Positions 34,932-44,970 are shown, counted from the stretch's first letter. The stretch is DNA of 62,835 bases from Capnocytophaga leadbetteri (GCF_003054025.1 NZ_QBKG01000011.1:1-62835), one strand, 5' to 3'. Notes: a model not told the origin generated them from the letters alone. Made by a program: numbers and translations.

Positions 34932-36412
34932 GTTAGCACCGCACTAATGGTAACCCCTACCAATCCGTGCATTGCAACACTTTGCCCTACGAGATATAAA
35001 TTCTTAATGTGAGTTTGTGGCATAAAAACGCTTTCCATTATATGGTCAGCGTTTTTTTTGTAGCCGTAAATAGCCCCCATAGCACTGCCTATATAGTCGC
35101 GGTAAGTAAGAGGGGTAGACGTATAATAATAAGCGATAGATTGCTTGATAGTAGGGAACTTTTGAGCTACAACATCTAATAAATCTAAAGCACGTTGGCG
35201 TTTGAAAAGTTCGTATTGCTCTCCCCTGCCCTCTCCTTGAGTACAAGTGCTAAAACTCTCGTACCAACGATGTAACTCATCGGGTGCCATATAAGTAAGA
35301 AGAGTGATATTATCGGTATAAGCTCCCCCATTCTTTGGTGGATTCATAGAGAGCATATATGATAGTGGAAAATCATTAGTGGCATATTGTGCTGTGTTAT
35401 ACACACTATCATTATCTTTAAACCAGTAGATATTATAAGGCAAATAGGGGAAAATATTAGGCTTAAGCACTAAGTGCAATGAAAAAGCCGAAGCTGTAGG
35501 TTGCAGCGCTTGTACGCGCTTGTAGAAAGAAGGTTTAAACGCTTGCTTGCCAGCTATTTGTAGTAACTGCTTTACATCAATAGCTGAGATTATATGAGTA
35601 GCCCTGAAAGTCTGCCCTTGCTTAGTATGCACCGCTGTAATCTGTTGCTCACTGCCATAGCTAAATGCGACAACTTCAGTTTGACAATAAAGATGCGCCC
35701 CATAGCGCTGTAACTCTCTAATAAGCAAGTCGGTTATCTGGCTACCTCCTTTGGTAAGTCGGTAAGCACTCTGTATATATGAATTAACTGAAAGTGCGTG
35801 TACATAGAGAGGTGTTTGAGGTGTTACTCCTGCATAAAGGAAACTTGCCCCCAAAAGGACTGCTTTAAGGCGTTCGTTAGTAGTAAGATTATCTAAAAAA
35901 TCAGAGAGTTTTATAGAAAGGGTAGAAACATCATAATGTACTTCTGTCGCATTATAACGGTAAAGTGGAAATTTATCGCAAATAGTACGTATTGTATAGA
36001 TATATTGCTCTAAAGCCTTTTGTTCATCGGGAAAATAAGCAAGCAACTGCTTTACGAAGTTTTTATACCCTTGGGCGTGAGGGTACATTACATCAGGAGT
36101 ATCACCAAAGCAAATTCGGTCGTAGCCATTTAAATCAAGACGCTCTAATGAAAGGTCTTGCATTATCCCTACTTCTTTAAAATACTCATAGAGTACCTGC
36201 CCTTCAGATAGACTCCCTACGTAATGCACACCTGTATCGAAGAGAATATGATTGCGCTTAAAGGTCTGCAAATTGCCTCCGTATTGTTGGTTTTTCTCTA
36301 ATATACAAACCTTTTTCCCTGCCCTTGCTAATAGTAAAGCAGAGAAAAGTCCCGAAAGACCACTACCTATTACTATTACATCATAAGCTTCATCTTTATT
36401 CTCTTCTGCCAT
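34895..36412 (-). CDS. NAD(P)/FAD-dependent oxidoreductase, carotenoid-desaturase/retinol-saturase-like
   Basis: 505 residues. An N-terminal dinucleotide fold (YDVIVIGSGLSGLFSALLLA, then CILEKNQQYGGNLQTF) and a C-terminal FAD site (YLVGQSVAMHGLVGVTISAV) match the CrtI/CrtO/RetSat group. The DTGVHYVGSL motif is typical of the retinol-saturase-like branch. The substrate is probably an isoprenoid or carotenoid. There are no other carotenoid genes in the window. It ends 37 bases inside the M13 gene and starts 3 bases after the GH110 gene's stop, so those two are likely co-transcribed. Confidence 0.85.
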   Translation of the reverse strand: MAEENKDEAYDVIVIGSGLSGLFSALLLARAGKKVCILEKNQQYGGNLQTFKRNHILFDTGVHYVGSLSEGQVLYEYFKEVGIMQDLSLERLDLNGYDRICFGDTPDVMYPHAQGYKNFVKQLLAYFPDEQKALEQYIYTIRTICDKFPLYRYNATEVHYDVSTLSIKLSDFLDNLTTNERLKAVLLGASFLYAGVTPQTPLYVHALSVNSYIQSAYRLTKGGSQITDLLIRELQRYGAHLYCQTEVVAFSYGSEQQITAVHTKQGQTFRATHIISAIDVKQLLQIAGKQAFKPSFYKRVQALQPTASAFSLHLVLKPNIFPYLPYNIYWFKDNDSVYNTAQYATNDFPLSYMLSMNPPKNGGAYTDNITLLTYMAPDELHRWYESFSTCTQGEGRGEQYELFKRQRALDLLDVVAQKFPTIKQSIAYYYTSTPLTYRDYIGSAMGAIYGYKKNADHIMESVFMPQTHIKNLYLVGQSVAMHGLVGVTISAVLTYQILMRSSGFL

Positions 36413-36415
36413 ATA

Positions 36416-38110
36416 TTATCTTTCGATTATTTCTACTTTTTTAGTTCTTTCGAGCTTAAAACGTTCTTTATTCCAGTGGAAAGGTTTAAAATCTTTGTTC
36501 TTAATTACTGTATTATTTCTATAAATAAGATTTTCTACTGATTTAGCGTATAATATAGGTTCATCAAAAGTTTCAAATACGTTATTTTCAATACGGATAT
36601 TAGAATGAAAGTATTTTTTTTGATCTGACAAGTTAGGTATTTCAGGATAAATAGAGATAATAGCATTGGTAAATTGATAATTTGCCGTAAGCGCATTGAT
36701 AAAGCGGTTGTGTTTGATAGTTACATCGCGGCAAGCCCCCGTTTCGTACCAACCATTACAGTCGCCACAAAGCAAAATAGCAGCCCCATGTGTGTGGTCG
36801 AATACATTATGCGCACATACTACCTTTTTAGGAGTGCTAAAGAGTGCTCCTCGTGCCCTATTGTTGCGCACTACATTATGCGTAAATATAACTTGAGGGG
36901 TAAGAGTAAGGTTTTCTACCCCACAAGCGCGCTCAGCTGACACTTCATCGGGAAGAGGCTCATTAAAACTTATCTCAAACACCTTAGCTCCTTCATCTGT
37001 AGGGCTATCAACAGGTTTAATAGACTGAATACGATACCTCTTATGACCTATAGTTTCCATCGTTTTGGCAGCAACAAACTGTACTTCATCTCCCGTTCTT
37101 CCCCAAGTAAAACCCCACGATTGAGGATGCATATACTTGGCTGTGATAGTATTACGAGAGGGACGAGCTATGACTTTGAGGTATGTACCGTGGACATTGA
37201 TAGCATCGTCTGCCATTCCCTCATAAAGTCCCCCTTCAGAACGAATGACACCACTACAGCTTGAAAAGTGGGTAGCATCAGCTTGGGTAGTATAAAAACG
37301 CTCTGAACCTTCTTTTATAGCTACCTTGAAGCCTTTGAGAGTAATATTTTCAGTAAGTTGTGCTAAAAGCCCCATTCCATAGGCATTATGTACTGTAACA
37401 TTCTCTAACTTTATATTTTTACTCTCAGTAATAAAAATAGCTGGCGTAGGTCGCCCATAATTGCGCAGTGCAAAACGTTCGTCTTTCTCTATGCGAGGCT
37501 CTGCCCCCATTCCCTCTATTTTAAACACATTAGGAGACAATTCTGTAACTTTAGTAGGATTGAAAGACACATCTGCCCGCTGGTAAGTAAGTCGCTTATC
37601 CGGAGTAAAAAGCATACCGCCCATAGGCTGCTCTTCGTAATCCTCACCACAAAATAGGAGCTTACCAGCTTCTACTTTGTAATTACCCTCAGGATAAAGC
37701 TTGCCTACAACCGTATTATGCGCCTTATCTACCTCAGTAATATGCAGTTGTCGAAAATGAGGAATAGCAAAATCAATAGAAAAATTCTTGAGCGTGACAT
37801 TAGTACAATTCTTGAGTACTATGGGGAGTATAGTGCCGTGAAAGATAAAATCGCTATTATTGCCGTCAATCACTACATCTTTTAGATTTTCTAAGTACAA
37901 AGCGACCTTTTTAGGGTTAGTTTGGTCGTGATTAGAGATATATAGCACCTTCTCTGAAGTTTGTGACAGATGAAAGTGATACGTATCCTTAGGGAAGGCA
38001 TATTGATGGTTACTTCGAACCTCTACTTCGGTAGGGCTACTAACAGATGTTGATGTTTTGCAAGCTATGAAGCTGCTCAAAATCATAAGTATTGCATAAT
38101 GTGGTTTCAT
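36416..38110 (-). CDS. Alpha-1,3-galactosidase lipoprotein (GH110)
   Basis: 564 residues. A short signal ends in FIACKTS, a lipobox. The rest is a right-handed beta-helix built from repeats such as NCTNVTLKNFSIDF and SKNIKLENVTVHNAYGMGL. The GH110 core ADATHFSSCSGVIR and YEGMADDAINVHGTYLKV is clear. GH110 enzymes from Bacteroides remove terminal alpha-1,3-linked galactose, as in blood-group B and linear alpha-Gal structures. Which specificity this one has cannot be told. With the sialidase at 4.5 kb it suggests trimming of host glycans at the cell surface. It is not in a susC/susD locus. Confidence 0.85.
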   Translation of the reverse strand: MKPHYAILMILSSFIACKTSTSVSSPTEVEVRSNHQYAFPKDTYHFHLSQTSEKVLYISNHDQTNPKKVALYLENLKDVVIDGNNSDFIFHGTILPIVLKNCTNVTLKNFSIDFAIPHFRQLHITEVDKAHNTVVGKLYPEGNYKVEAGKLLFCGEDYEEQPMGGMLFTPDKRLTYQRADVSFNPTKVTELSPNVFKIEGMGAEPRIEKDERFALRNYGRPTPAIFITESKNIKLENVTVHNAYGMGLLAQLTENITLKGFKVAIKEGSERFYTTQADATHFSSCSGVIRSEGGLYEGMADDAINVHGTYLKVIARPSRNTITAKYMHPQSWGFTWGRTGDEVQFVAAKTMETIGHKRYRIQSIKPVDSPTDEGAKVFEISFNEPLPDEVSAERACGVENLTLTPQVIFTHNVVRNNRARGALFSTPKKVVCAHNVFDHTHGAAILLCGDCNGWYETGACRDVTIKHNRFINALTANYQFTNAIISIYPEIPNLSDQKKYFHSNIRIENNVFETFDEPILYAKSVENLIYRNNTVIKNKDFKPFHWNKERFKLERTKKVEIIER

Positions 38111-38127
38111 ATTGGTTTTTTATTTTA

Positions 38128-38814
38128 TTATTCTGAAAATTCGGTTATAAACTTATCAATATACAGTTGTTTTTCTTTTGATTTGTACTGCTCTATATAG
38201 CGAGGATGCTCTAAAACTACCATTTTGCCAAACAAAGAGGCTTCTTTATTGAGTTTATGGAGGAAAGTAGCATTTTTCTTGCCTAAAACAAATACTTTTT
38301 GAGTATCTACCCCCATAGCTATATGCTTTTTGAGCGTTTCAATCATATAATCTTTTACTTCTAAAAAAAGAGCTGTATCATCATAATAATTGGCATTGAG
38401 CCATTTGCCATCTTTGGCTTTTTGTACAATAGCTAAAGGGAAGGGAGAATTAATATAAAACTGCTTATAAAAACGTTCTACCCCACCGTACTGCTTAATC
38501 ATATCATACACAAAAACAGAGGATACCTCGTGGGTATGAGCCGAGTGCATCGGTATGCCGCACTCACTCTCTAAGCGCTTAGTATCAGTGAAAGGTACCC
38601 CTGTAACCCCAGCTCCATTTCTACTAGGATTGATACCTATGATAAACTTTCGCTGTTGATTATCTTTATAAAACTTCTCATAAAAAGCACGCATCACCTG
38701 CATTGTTTCAGGATTATCAACATAAGGATTGAGCACTGCAAAACCATTGGGCAGCGATTGCTCATACACTAAATGCGTGTTGAAATTAATAACTCTTTCA
38801 GCAAAAGTATTCAT
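38128..38814 (-). CDS. SMUG2-like uracil-DNA glycosylase family protein (DUF4918)
   Basis: 228 residues. KFIIGINPSRNGAGVTGVPF is the active-site region of this branch of the uracil-DNA glycosylase fold, and VFVLGKKNATFLHKLNKE followed by VVLEHPRYIEQY forms the C-terminal substrate-binding motif (HPR). It would remove damaged bases such as uracil from DNA. The ATG at 38814 overlaps the prmA stop (TAATG), showing coupled translation; an upstream start at 38847 is less likely. Confidence 0.8.
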   Translation of the reverse strand: MNTFAERVINFNTHLVYEQSLPNGFAVLNPYVDNPETMQVMRAFYEKFYKDNQQRKFIIGINPSRNGAGVTGVPFTDTKRLESECGIPMHSAHTHEVSSVFVYDMIKQYGGVERFYKQFYINSPFPLAIVQKAKDGKWLNANYYDDTALFLEVKDYMIETLKKHIAMGVDTQKVFVLGKKNATFLHKLNKEASLFGKMVVLEHPRYIEQYKSKEKQLYIDKFITEFSE

Positions 38815-39650
38815 TAGGCTTGTTTTTTGAATTTTACAGCTACCCATTTATTGCGCTCTAAATTCTCTACGTATTGCAGACTGTGCGCTTCGGCTTTTTC
38901 ACGAATAAGAGGTATATCTTCTTCATAAAAACCACTAAGCAAAAGTGTTCCGCCCGCTTTGAGCGATTGAGCGTACTGAGGAATATCGGCAAGAAGAATA
39001 TTTCGGTTGATATTGGCTATAATCAAATCAAAATCCTTTTTATTAGCCAACGAAGAAGCATCACCAAGTTGTACTTGTATATACTCACAACCATTGCGTT
39101 GAACGTTTTCTATTGAATTTTCTACACACCACTCATCTACGTCTATTGCAGTAATATCGGTAGCGCCTCGCTTAGCTGCCATAATAGCTAACACACTAGT
39201 ACCACAACCCATATCGAGTACTTTTTTATTGGTAAGTTCTTCATTTAGTAGGAATTGTAGCATCATATAGGTAGTTTCGTGATGTCCTGTGCCGAAGCTC
39301 ATCTTAGGATCAATTACTATCTCATAAGGAGTAGAGGCTGCTGGATGAAAAGTAGCCCTAACCGTGCAAAGCCCCTCTATGGTAATAGGCTCAAAATGCT
39401 TTTCCCACTCTTCATTCCAATTGACCTGTTCAATAGTCTTAAAAGTGTAAGTAATTTGAAATTCATCACTCTGTAGTATCTGTATATCGTTGAGAATAGC
39501 TGTATGCCAAAGAGGTTCTTGTATATATGCTAACAGTCCGTTATCAGTATCTACAAAACTCTCAAAACCTACTTCAGCCAGCTCTGCTACTAAAATTTCT
39601 GAAGCTATCCCCATTGGGGTTATTGTAAAATTGTATTCTATATAATTCAT
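38814..39650 (-). CDS. prmA: Ribosomal protein L11 methyltransferase
   Basis: 278 residues. The N-terminal substrate-recognition domain is followed by a SAM-dependent methyltransferase: PKMSFGTGHHETTYMML, VLDMGCGTSVLAIMAAKRGA, AIDVDEWCVENS and DLIIANINRNILL with the NI.N motif. Methylates ribosomal protein L11. First gene of a two-gene operon with the SMUG2-like gene. Confidence 0.96.
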   Translation of the reverse strand: MNYIEYNFTITPMGIASEILVAELAEVGFESFVDTDNGLLAYIQEPLWHTAILNDIQILQSDEFQITYTFKTIEQVNWNEEWEKHFEPITIEGLCTVRATFHPAASTPYEIVIDPKMSFGTGHHETTYMMLQFLLNEELTNKKVLDMGCGTSVLAIMAAKRGATDITAIDVDEWCVENSIENVQRNGCEYIQVQLGDASSLANKKDFDLIIANINRNILLADIPQYAQSLKAGGTLLLSGFYEEDIPLIREKAEAHSLQYVENLERNKWVAVKFKKQA

Positions 39651-39678
39651 TTTCTTAGCAATTATTTTCAGCTAAAGG

Positions 39679-39686
39679 CAAAATTA
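39679..39686 (-). promoter_or_regulatory. -7 element for prmA
   Basis: The minus strand reads TAATTTTG, 28 bases before the prmA start. The divergent promoter for the lipocalin-like gene begins about 20 bases away. Confidence 0.55.
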
Positions 39687-39707
39687 CAAAAAAATATCTA
39701 TTGTTCA

Positions 39708-39737
39708 TTGTTAATTGACAATTATTTTGTACCTTTG
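39708..39737 (+). promoter_or_regulatory. Promoter of the lipocalin-like/tolC operon
   Basis: TTG at 39708-39710, exactly 19 bases, TACCTTTG at 39730-39737. Confidence 0.78.
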
Positions 39738-39767
39738 TAATCACAATTCATAGAAGCATCAGAATTT

Positions 39768-40205
39768 ATGAAATACCTACTCCTATTTATATTACTCATT
39801 TTTAGCACTTTATATTCTTTTTCGCAAGAAAAGGAATTATACCCACACTCTCGTGCTGAAGAACTTATTGGTACGTGGACAATTATATCACAACGATTGG
39901 ATAATTTGGAAATTACTCTAACTGATTGTGAGAAACAGAGTAATTTCATTTTTACTGCTAACGAAATTATTGAAAATTACTATAAAATATACGATGGTAG
40001 GTGCGTAATACTCAATTCTAACAAAGATATGTATACAATAAAGGAAAATCATATCATACGAAAAGAAGAAAGCGACTTAAACAATACTTTTGCTATAGAA
40101 AATGACCTTCTTACGCTTACTTTTACCGGAAAAGATGAAGATGGCACTGAGCATATAGCTGTGATTATCTTAAAGAAAACCAAACCCATAGAATACATAA
40201 AATAA
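39768..40205 (+). CDS. Small exported lipocalin-like protein
   Basis: 145 residues. A signal peptide (MKYLLLFILLIFSTLYSFSQ) is followed by EELIGTWTIISQRLDN, the opening of lipocalin-like domains common in Bacteroidota, then alternating beta-strand patterns to VIILKKTK. The ligand is unknown. Its stop overlaps the start of the next gene by one base (TAATG). Confidence 0.7.
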   Translation: MKYLLLFILLIFSTLYSFSQEKELYPHSRAEELIGTWTIISQRLDNLEITLTDCEKQSNFIFTANEIIENYYKIYDGRCVILNSNKDMYTIKENHIIRKEESDLNNTFAIENDLLTLTFTGKDEDGTEHIAVIILKKTKPIEYIK

Positions 40206-41494
40206 TGAGAACACTATTTTTCGCCTTATGCTTGCCCTTTATGGGCTACTCGCAAACTCTCTGGACATTAGACGACTGTATCAGTTATGCCAAAGAGCAC
40301 AACCTTTCTATTAAACAATCTGAAATCGATTTGAAATCTACAGACATAGACCGTTTGCAGGCTAAAGGGGCTTTTTTGCCCTCAATAAACGGTAATTTGT
40401 CTTACAATTTCAACAGTGGGAAGAATATCAACCCTGTGACAAACCAGTACGAAAATACGGTTTTTCAATCAGCTTCAGGAGGTATTGGGGCTGAGATGAC
40501 ACTTTTTGCAGGCCTACAAAACTGGCGTAAACTACAACGTGCTACCCTAAACCAAATGGCGTCGGAATATCAGCTTGAGAAAGTAAAAGAAGATATTGTA
40601 CTGATGATTATTAATGCTTATGCCGAAGTATTGAGCTATAAAGAACAAATAAAAAACTTAAAAGCACAACGTGAGGTATCGGAAGAAAGCGTAGAGCGCA
40701 CCAAAAATCTAATAGAAGCCGGTTCTCTACCCAAAGGCGATATTTATGAAGCTGAAGCACAATTGCTAACCCAAGAACAGCAGATTATTGCTACTGAAAA
40801 TGCTCTTTTTATCGCTAAAATGGGATTAGCTCAGTTACTTTTATTGAAAAACTATCAAGATTTTGATATTGCAGACCCTACTTTTGAACATCCTTCAGAA
40901 GAAATACTTGTAAAAACCCCTCAAGAAATCTATCTGCATGCTAAAGAAGTAATGAGTGATGTAAAAATAGCTGATAGTAATATTTTATTGGCTAAAAATG
41001 CACTACAAAGCGCAGAAGCTGCTTACTCTCCACGACTTTCAGCACAATGGGGATACAGCTCGCGATGGACAAAGAATAAATATTTAAACTTCTGGGATCA
41101 AATAGACCTAAATAAGGGGATGTATGCTGGGTTTTCGTTATCAGTGCCTATTTTTAATGGATTTTCTACCTTAACAAATATAAAACGTCAGAAACTAAAC
41201 TTGTTAAAGGCTAAATATGCAAAAGAACAGGCAGAACTTACTTTAGAAAAAAACAGTTATCAGGCGCATACCAATGCTACTAATGCTAAAAAGCTATATG
41301 AAGCTACTGAAAAGACTGTTTTAGCAAAAAAACAATCTTTTAACTATGCAAAAGAACGTCACGATGTAGGCTTGATGAATACTTTTGACTTTAATCAGGC
41401 AAAATACCAGTATGAAAATGCTCAAAATGAATCAGTAAAAGCGAAGTATCAGTATATATTAAAGCTAAAAGTATTAGAGTACTACTTTAGGTAA
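40205..41494 (+). CDS. TolC-family outer-membrane efflux protein
   Basis: 429 residues. A signal peptide is followed by WTLDDCISYAKEHNLSIKQS, the usual first helix, then long helical segments and two beta regions: AQWGYSSRWTK and YAGFSLSVPIFNGFSTLTNI. It would form the outer-membrane channel of an efflux or type I export system. The inner-membrane pump and adaptor genes normally beside it are absent here, so the partner must be elsewhere. Confidence 0.92.
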   Translation: MRTLFFALCLPFMGYSQTLWTLDDCISYAKEHNLSIKQSEIDLKSTDIDRLQAKGAFLPSINGNLSYNFNSGKNINPVTNQYENTVFQSASGGIGAEMTLFAGLQNWRKLQRATLNQMASEYQLEKVKEDIVLMIINAYAEVLSYKEQIKNLKAQREVSEESVERTKNLIEAGSLPKGDIYEAEAQLLTQEQQIIATENALFIAKMGLAQLLLLKNYQDFDIADPTFEHPSEEILVKTPQEIYLHAKEVMSDVKIADSNILLAKNALQSAEAAYSPRLSAQWGYSSRWTKNKYLNFWDQIDLNKGMYAGFSLSVPIFNGFSTLTNIKRQKLNLLKAKYAKEQAELTLEKNSYQAHTNATNAKKLYEATEKTVLAKKQSFNYAKERHDVGLMNTFDFNQAKYQYENAQNESVKAKYQYILKLKVLEYYFR

Positions 41495-41495
41495 T

Positions 41496-41525
41496 AAAAA
41501 AGAAGTGATTTCTCACTTCTTTTTA
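41496..41525. terminator. Bidirectional terminator between the tolC-like and DUF4300 genes
   Basis: AAAAGAAGTGA and TCACTTCTTTT pair around a 3-base loop with A and T tails. It overlaps the last codons (lysines) of the DUF4300 gene. Confidence 0.75.
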
Positions 41526-42454
41526 TACGGATTGGCACGATATCCTTCTAATAAAGCATCGTTTTCCATTATAAAGGGAATAGCAGTAGGCTGATCCCAT
41601 TCTACATCATACCTATTCATCAGATAATCGCTTAATTCTGTTCGGTTCTGGAACTTTATAACTTGATAAGGTTCTTGAAAAGCAAGCTTTTCTACAAATA
41701 ATATTCCTCCTTGCTTAAGAGGCACTAATACGCCTACATGTCCCACAAAAAGGGTGTTCTCATCTGCACTGAGTTGTGAATGAAAAAGGACTGAAATAAA
41801 TGAGGCTTTCATAGGGTCATCTTTTTTAGGAAAACTAATACCTCTTTCTTTCCAAGAGCGTTGTACTGTGGCTAAATGAGAAGCTACTTCTTTAGTATTT
41901 TTTGTAGGCATAGAGGAAAATAAAGCCCAAAAACGGGCTTCATCCTCTGTTGTAAAATATTTTTTAGGCATCGTACGCAATACTTCTTTGTCTATAAAAA
42001 GTATTTCATCATCAGTAGATACACTTGTCGTAGGAGTTGCTACTGCTACAAAATCACGTAATAGAGTAAACGAAGTTATCCTACAGTTATAGCCCTGAAA
42101 AATAGGATATTTACGCGTCCATTGGCTCTGAATTGCAGCTTCATCATACTGTGGTAATAAAGAGTCGATAGTAGCATAACCTTGCGGTACTAAACCTACT
42201 TTTGCCCCAACTGTATTATTGAATAAAGCTACACTCTCCAAAAAATCTCCTATATTTTTAGTAGACACTCCTGCTGCAGCAAGAGCTTGTTGTACCTCCT
42301 GTTGAGATTCTGTATCCACCAAATTGCTATATACTAACTGTAGTTTGTGCTTTTCTTCTGTTTCTACAACTTTTTCTGTTACTTTTTTATTTGTTGGCTG
42401 CTGACAAGCAAACAGAAGTCCACAAACTATAGCCGTAAGAATTATTTTATTCAT
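41513..42454 (-). CDS. DUF4300-family lipoprotein
   Basis: 313 residues with a lipobox (LLFACQQ, Cys17). The body has the DUF4300 features YSNLVDTESQQEVQQAL, the YNCRITSFTLLRD segment and RYDVEWDQPT near the end. As I recall the family, it is known mainly from streptococci and other Firmicutes, with no assigned function. It starts 9 bases after the M1 peptidase stop, so it is the second gene of that operon. Confidence 0.75.
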   Translation of the reverse strand: MNKIILTAIVCGLLFACQQPTNKKVTEKVVETEEKHKLQLVYSNLVDTESQQEVQQALAAAGVSTKNIGDFLESVALFNNTVGAKVGLVPQGYATIDSLLPQYDEAAIQSQWTRKYPIFQGYNCRITSFTLLRDFVAVATPTTSVSTDDEILFIDKEVLRTMPKKYFTTEDEARFWALFSSMPTKNTKEVASHLATVQRSWKERGISFPKKDDPMKASFISVLFHSQLSADENTLFVGHVGVLVPLKQGGILFVEKLAFQEPYQVIKFQNRTELSDYLMNRYDVEWDQPTAIPFIMENDALLEGYRANPYKKK

Positions 42455-42463
42455 TATAGATTA

Positions 42464-44935
42464 TTATTTAAATAGTGTTTTTATTTCTTCTAATAGTTTT
42501 ATCTGTTTCTTTAAAGATTCTGTTTGCGTAAGCCCTTTCTTAATAGCAATCCCTTCATCTAAAACACTTAAAAGCATTTTCTTCCCTACAGGATTTTCCA
42601 TTTCCTTAGCTATATCTTTCAACGGATTATAAATGCTTTCTACCAATTGAGTATTGTCTAAACTCATTGCCCACTGATAGCCTTTTTTAAAGTTAGCTGA
42701 AGTCTCTGGAGTATCTCTTTCTAAAAATGGATAATAGACGAAATAAGGCAGCATAGTAGGCAGATACTTCTCCATTTTGTTATCAATTATTACACTTGCT
42801 AAGCCCGCTAACTCGTCTACAGTATAATCTTCAGGTTTAGCTTGCTCTAAAAAGTTCTTTGCTCTTGCTGGTTCTGTACGTGCTATCCCATTAAGTGCTG
42901 CATTTTTTATAGCCCCCGAAGGTATAGACAAGGCTTTCTCAAATATAGCAGAATACTTCTTATCCTTGGTTGCTGCTAATACCCATATAGCAGCTGCTTT
43001 CACAAGATTGGCACTATCTGTTTCTGCTACTTTCTCTACTATTTGCAATTCTTTAGGAGTAAGTTTATAGTTAATGAGCTTCTGCAAAGCTTTTTCTCTT
43101 ACTTTGAAGAAAGGGTCTTTCAGCGCTATTAATAGAATTTCTTTCCCTTCTGTAGCAGTAGTAGCTTCTACCGCCTCTATTCTACTCTTATAATCAGTAG
43201 CGTGTTGCAATTGATATAAATATTCTTTCCATGATTTATTATTGTTCTCAGTTGCAATTATCACTCCTCGTGGATTTATATCCACTAATTCTGGAGTATT
43301 AGCTACCGGAAAAGTAAAACTATTCTCTTTGCGGGCATCTACCCACACTTTATGACGCACTCGCTTACCATTTTCATAAACATCTATCTCTAATGGGAAC
43401 TGAAATAGTATTTTTTCATCTTGTGTTTGTACTATTTTCACTGTCAACTTCTTAGTTGCAGCATTGTATTTCTTTACTACATCTATCACAGGATTTCCAC
43501 TGCCAAAATACCACTGATTAAAGAACCAGTTTAAGTCTTTCCCACTTATTTTTTCTAATGAAAGTCGCAATTGGTGAGCTTCTCCAGTACCATAAGCATT
43601 AGTTTTCAAATAATCTGCAACTCCTGCAAAAAACGCCTCATCTCCTAAATAATCACGCAGCATATTAAGGATAGCTCCTCCTTTATTATAAGATACCAAA
43701 TCAAACATATCATCTTGGCGATCATATCCAAATCGTACTAAATCTTTGCTAAAATCAGTAGGACGATGCTGATATTGACGCATATTATTCAATAAATGTT
43801 CATCTGCTACATCTCTTCCATATTTATAATCAAGCCAAAGATATTCTGAATAGTTAGCAAATGACTCATTCACTGTAAGGTTTGCCCAACTTTCTGTAGT
43901 CACCAAGTCTCCAAACCAATGATGCGCCAACTCGTGTGCTATAATAGGCTCCCAATGATTTTGGTCTTCTAAATCTTCTGCTGTCTGATAAGCTGTCTCT
44001 GCATGGCTTACGGCTGTTGTGTTTTCCATTGCTCCACTTACAAATTCACGTACCACCATTTGTGCATACTTCTGCCAGGGGAAATCATATCCAAATCGCT
44101 CTGAGAAAAAGGTTATCATCTCTGAAGTGTTACCAAATATTTTCTTAGCTACTGATTCATATGGTTTTTCTACATAATACTCTATGGGTATATTTCCGCG
44201 CCAAGGCGTATCTTTCACTACTGCAAATTCTCCTGCTCCCATAAAGAATAGATAAGGTGCGTGTGGTTTGTCCATCACCCAATGATCTGTACGCATACCA
44301 TTGTTCTTTACTGAATTTTTAAGTACTCCATTAGAAAGGGTCACAAAGCTGTCTGGCACTATCATCTCTATTTCTTGTGTAGTCTTCTGGTTAGGACGGT
44401 CTATAGTAGGAAACCAACAAGAAGAAGCTTCACTCTCTCCTTGTGTCCATATCTGACGCATTGGCTTATCAGCTTCTCCTTTTGGATTAATAAAATACAA
44501 TCCTTTAGTATCTGTTATTGCAAGAGAGCCCTTATCAAGTACTTTTTCAGGCTGTGCTGTATATTTAATGTAGATAGTATAATCCTCATCTTTCTGATAA
44601 GTTTTATCTAATTTTATTTTCAGCAAATCTTCTTTATATTGATAAGTAAGAGGCTGCTGCTTGCCTTTATTATCTATCGCTACAGTGTGTATCAACATCG
44701 ATTTAGCATTGAGAATCAAACTATCTGTCGGATAAAAATAAGGAGCGGCAGTCAGCCATTCTTCCCCATTAAGTGTCTGATTGTCAAAATTAAAACTCAC
44801 CTTTAGTTTAGTATGCTTCAATGCTGTTTTCTTTTCAGCAGTAGCGCGATAAAGGGTTCTGCCCGAAGTATCTGTTTGCGAAAATGCATAGCCCACAAGT
44901 AAAAAGGCGATAATAGATAAAATAATTCTTTTCAT
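42464..44935 (-). CDS. pepN: M1-family aminopeptidase, exported
   Basis: 823 residues. A signal peptide (MKRIILSIIAFLLVGYAFSQ) is followed by an N-terminal beta-domain and the thermolysin-like domain with FVSGAMENTTAV (GxMEN exopeptidase motif), HELAHHWFGD from residue 334 and NESFANYSEYLW carrying the third zinc ligand. A C-terminal helical region with HEAT-like repeats follows. It removes N-terminal residues from peptides, probably in the periplasm. It is followed by the DUF4300 lipoprotein in the same transcript. Confidence 0.95.
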   Translation of the reverse strand: MKRIILSIIAFLLVGYAFSQTDTSGRTLYRATAEKKTALKHTKLKVSFNFDNQTLNGEEWLTAAPYFYPTDSLILNAKSMLIHTVAIDNKGKQQPLTYQYKEDLLKIKLDKTYQKDEDYTIYIKYTAQPEKVLDKGSLAITDTKGLYFINPKGEADKPMRQIWTQGESEASSCWFPTIDRPNQKTTQEIEMIVPDSFVTLSNGVLKNSVKNNGMRTDHWVMDKPHAPYLFFMGAGEFAVVKDTPWRGNIPIEYYVEKPYESVAKKIFGNTSEMITFFSERFGYDFPWQKYAQMVVREFVSGAMENTTAVSHAETAYQTAEDLEDQNHWEPIIAHELAHHWFGDLVTTESWANLTVNESFANYSEYLWLDYKYGRDVADEHLLNNMRQYQHRPTDFSKDLVRFGYDRQDDMFDLVSYNKGGAILNMLRDYLGDEAFFAGVADYLKTNAYGTGEAHQLRLSLEKISGKDLNWFFNQWYFGSGNPVIDVVKKYNAATKKLTVKIVQTQDEKILFQFPLEIDVYENGKRVRHKVWVDARKENSFTFPVANTPELVDINPRGVIIATENNNKSWKEYLYQLQHATDYKSRIEAVEATTATEGKEILLIALKDPFFKVREKALQKLINYKLTPKELQIVEKVAETDSANLVKAAAIWVLAATKDKKYSAIFEKALSIPSGAIKNAALNGIARTEPARAKNFLEQAKPEDYTVDELAGLASVIIDNKMEKYLPTMLPYFVYYPFLERDTPETSANFKKGYQWAMSLDNTQLVESIYNPLKDIAKEMENPVGKKMLLSVLDEGIAIKKGLTQTESLKKQIKLLEEIKTLFK

Positions 44936-44970
44936 AAGTAAGAGTTAAAAAAATATAAATTTTGAGAGTG

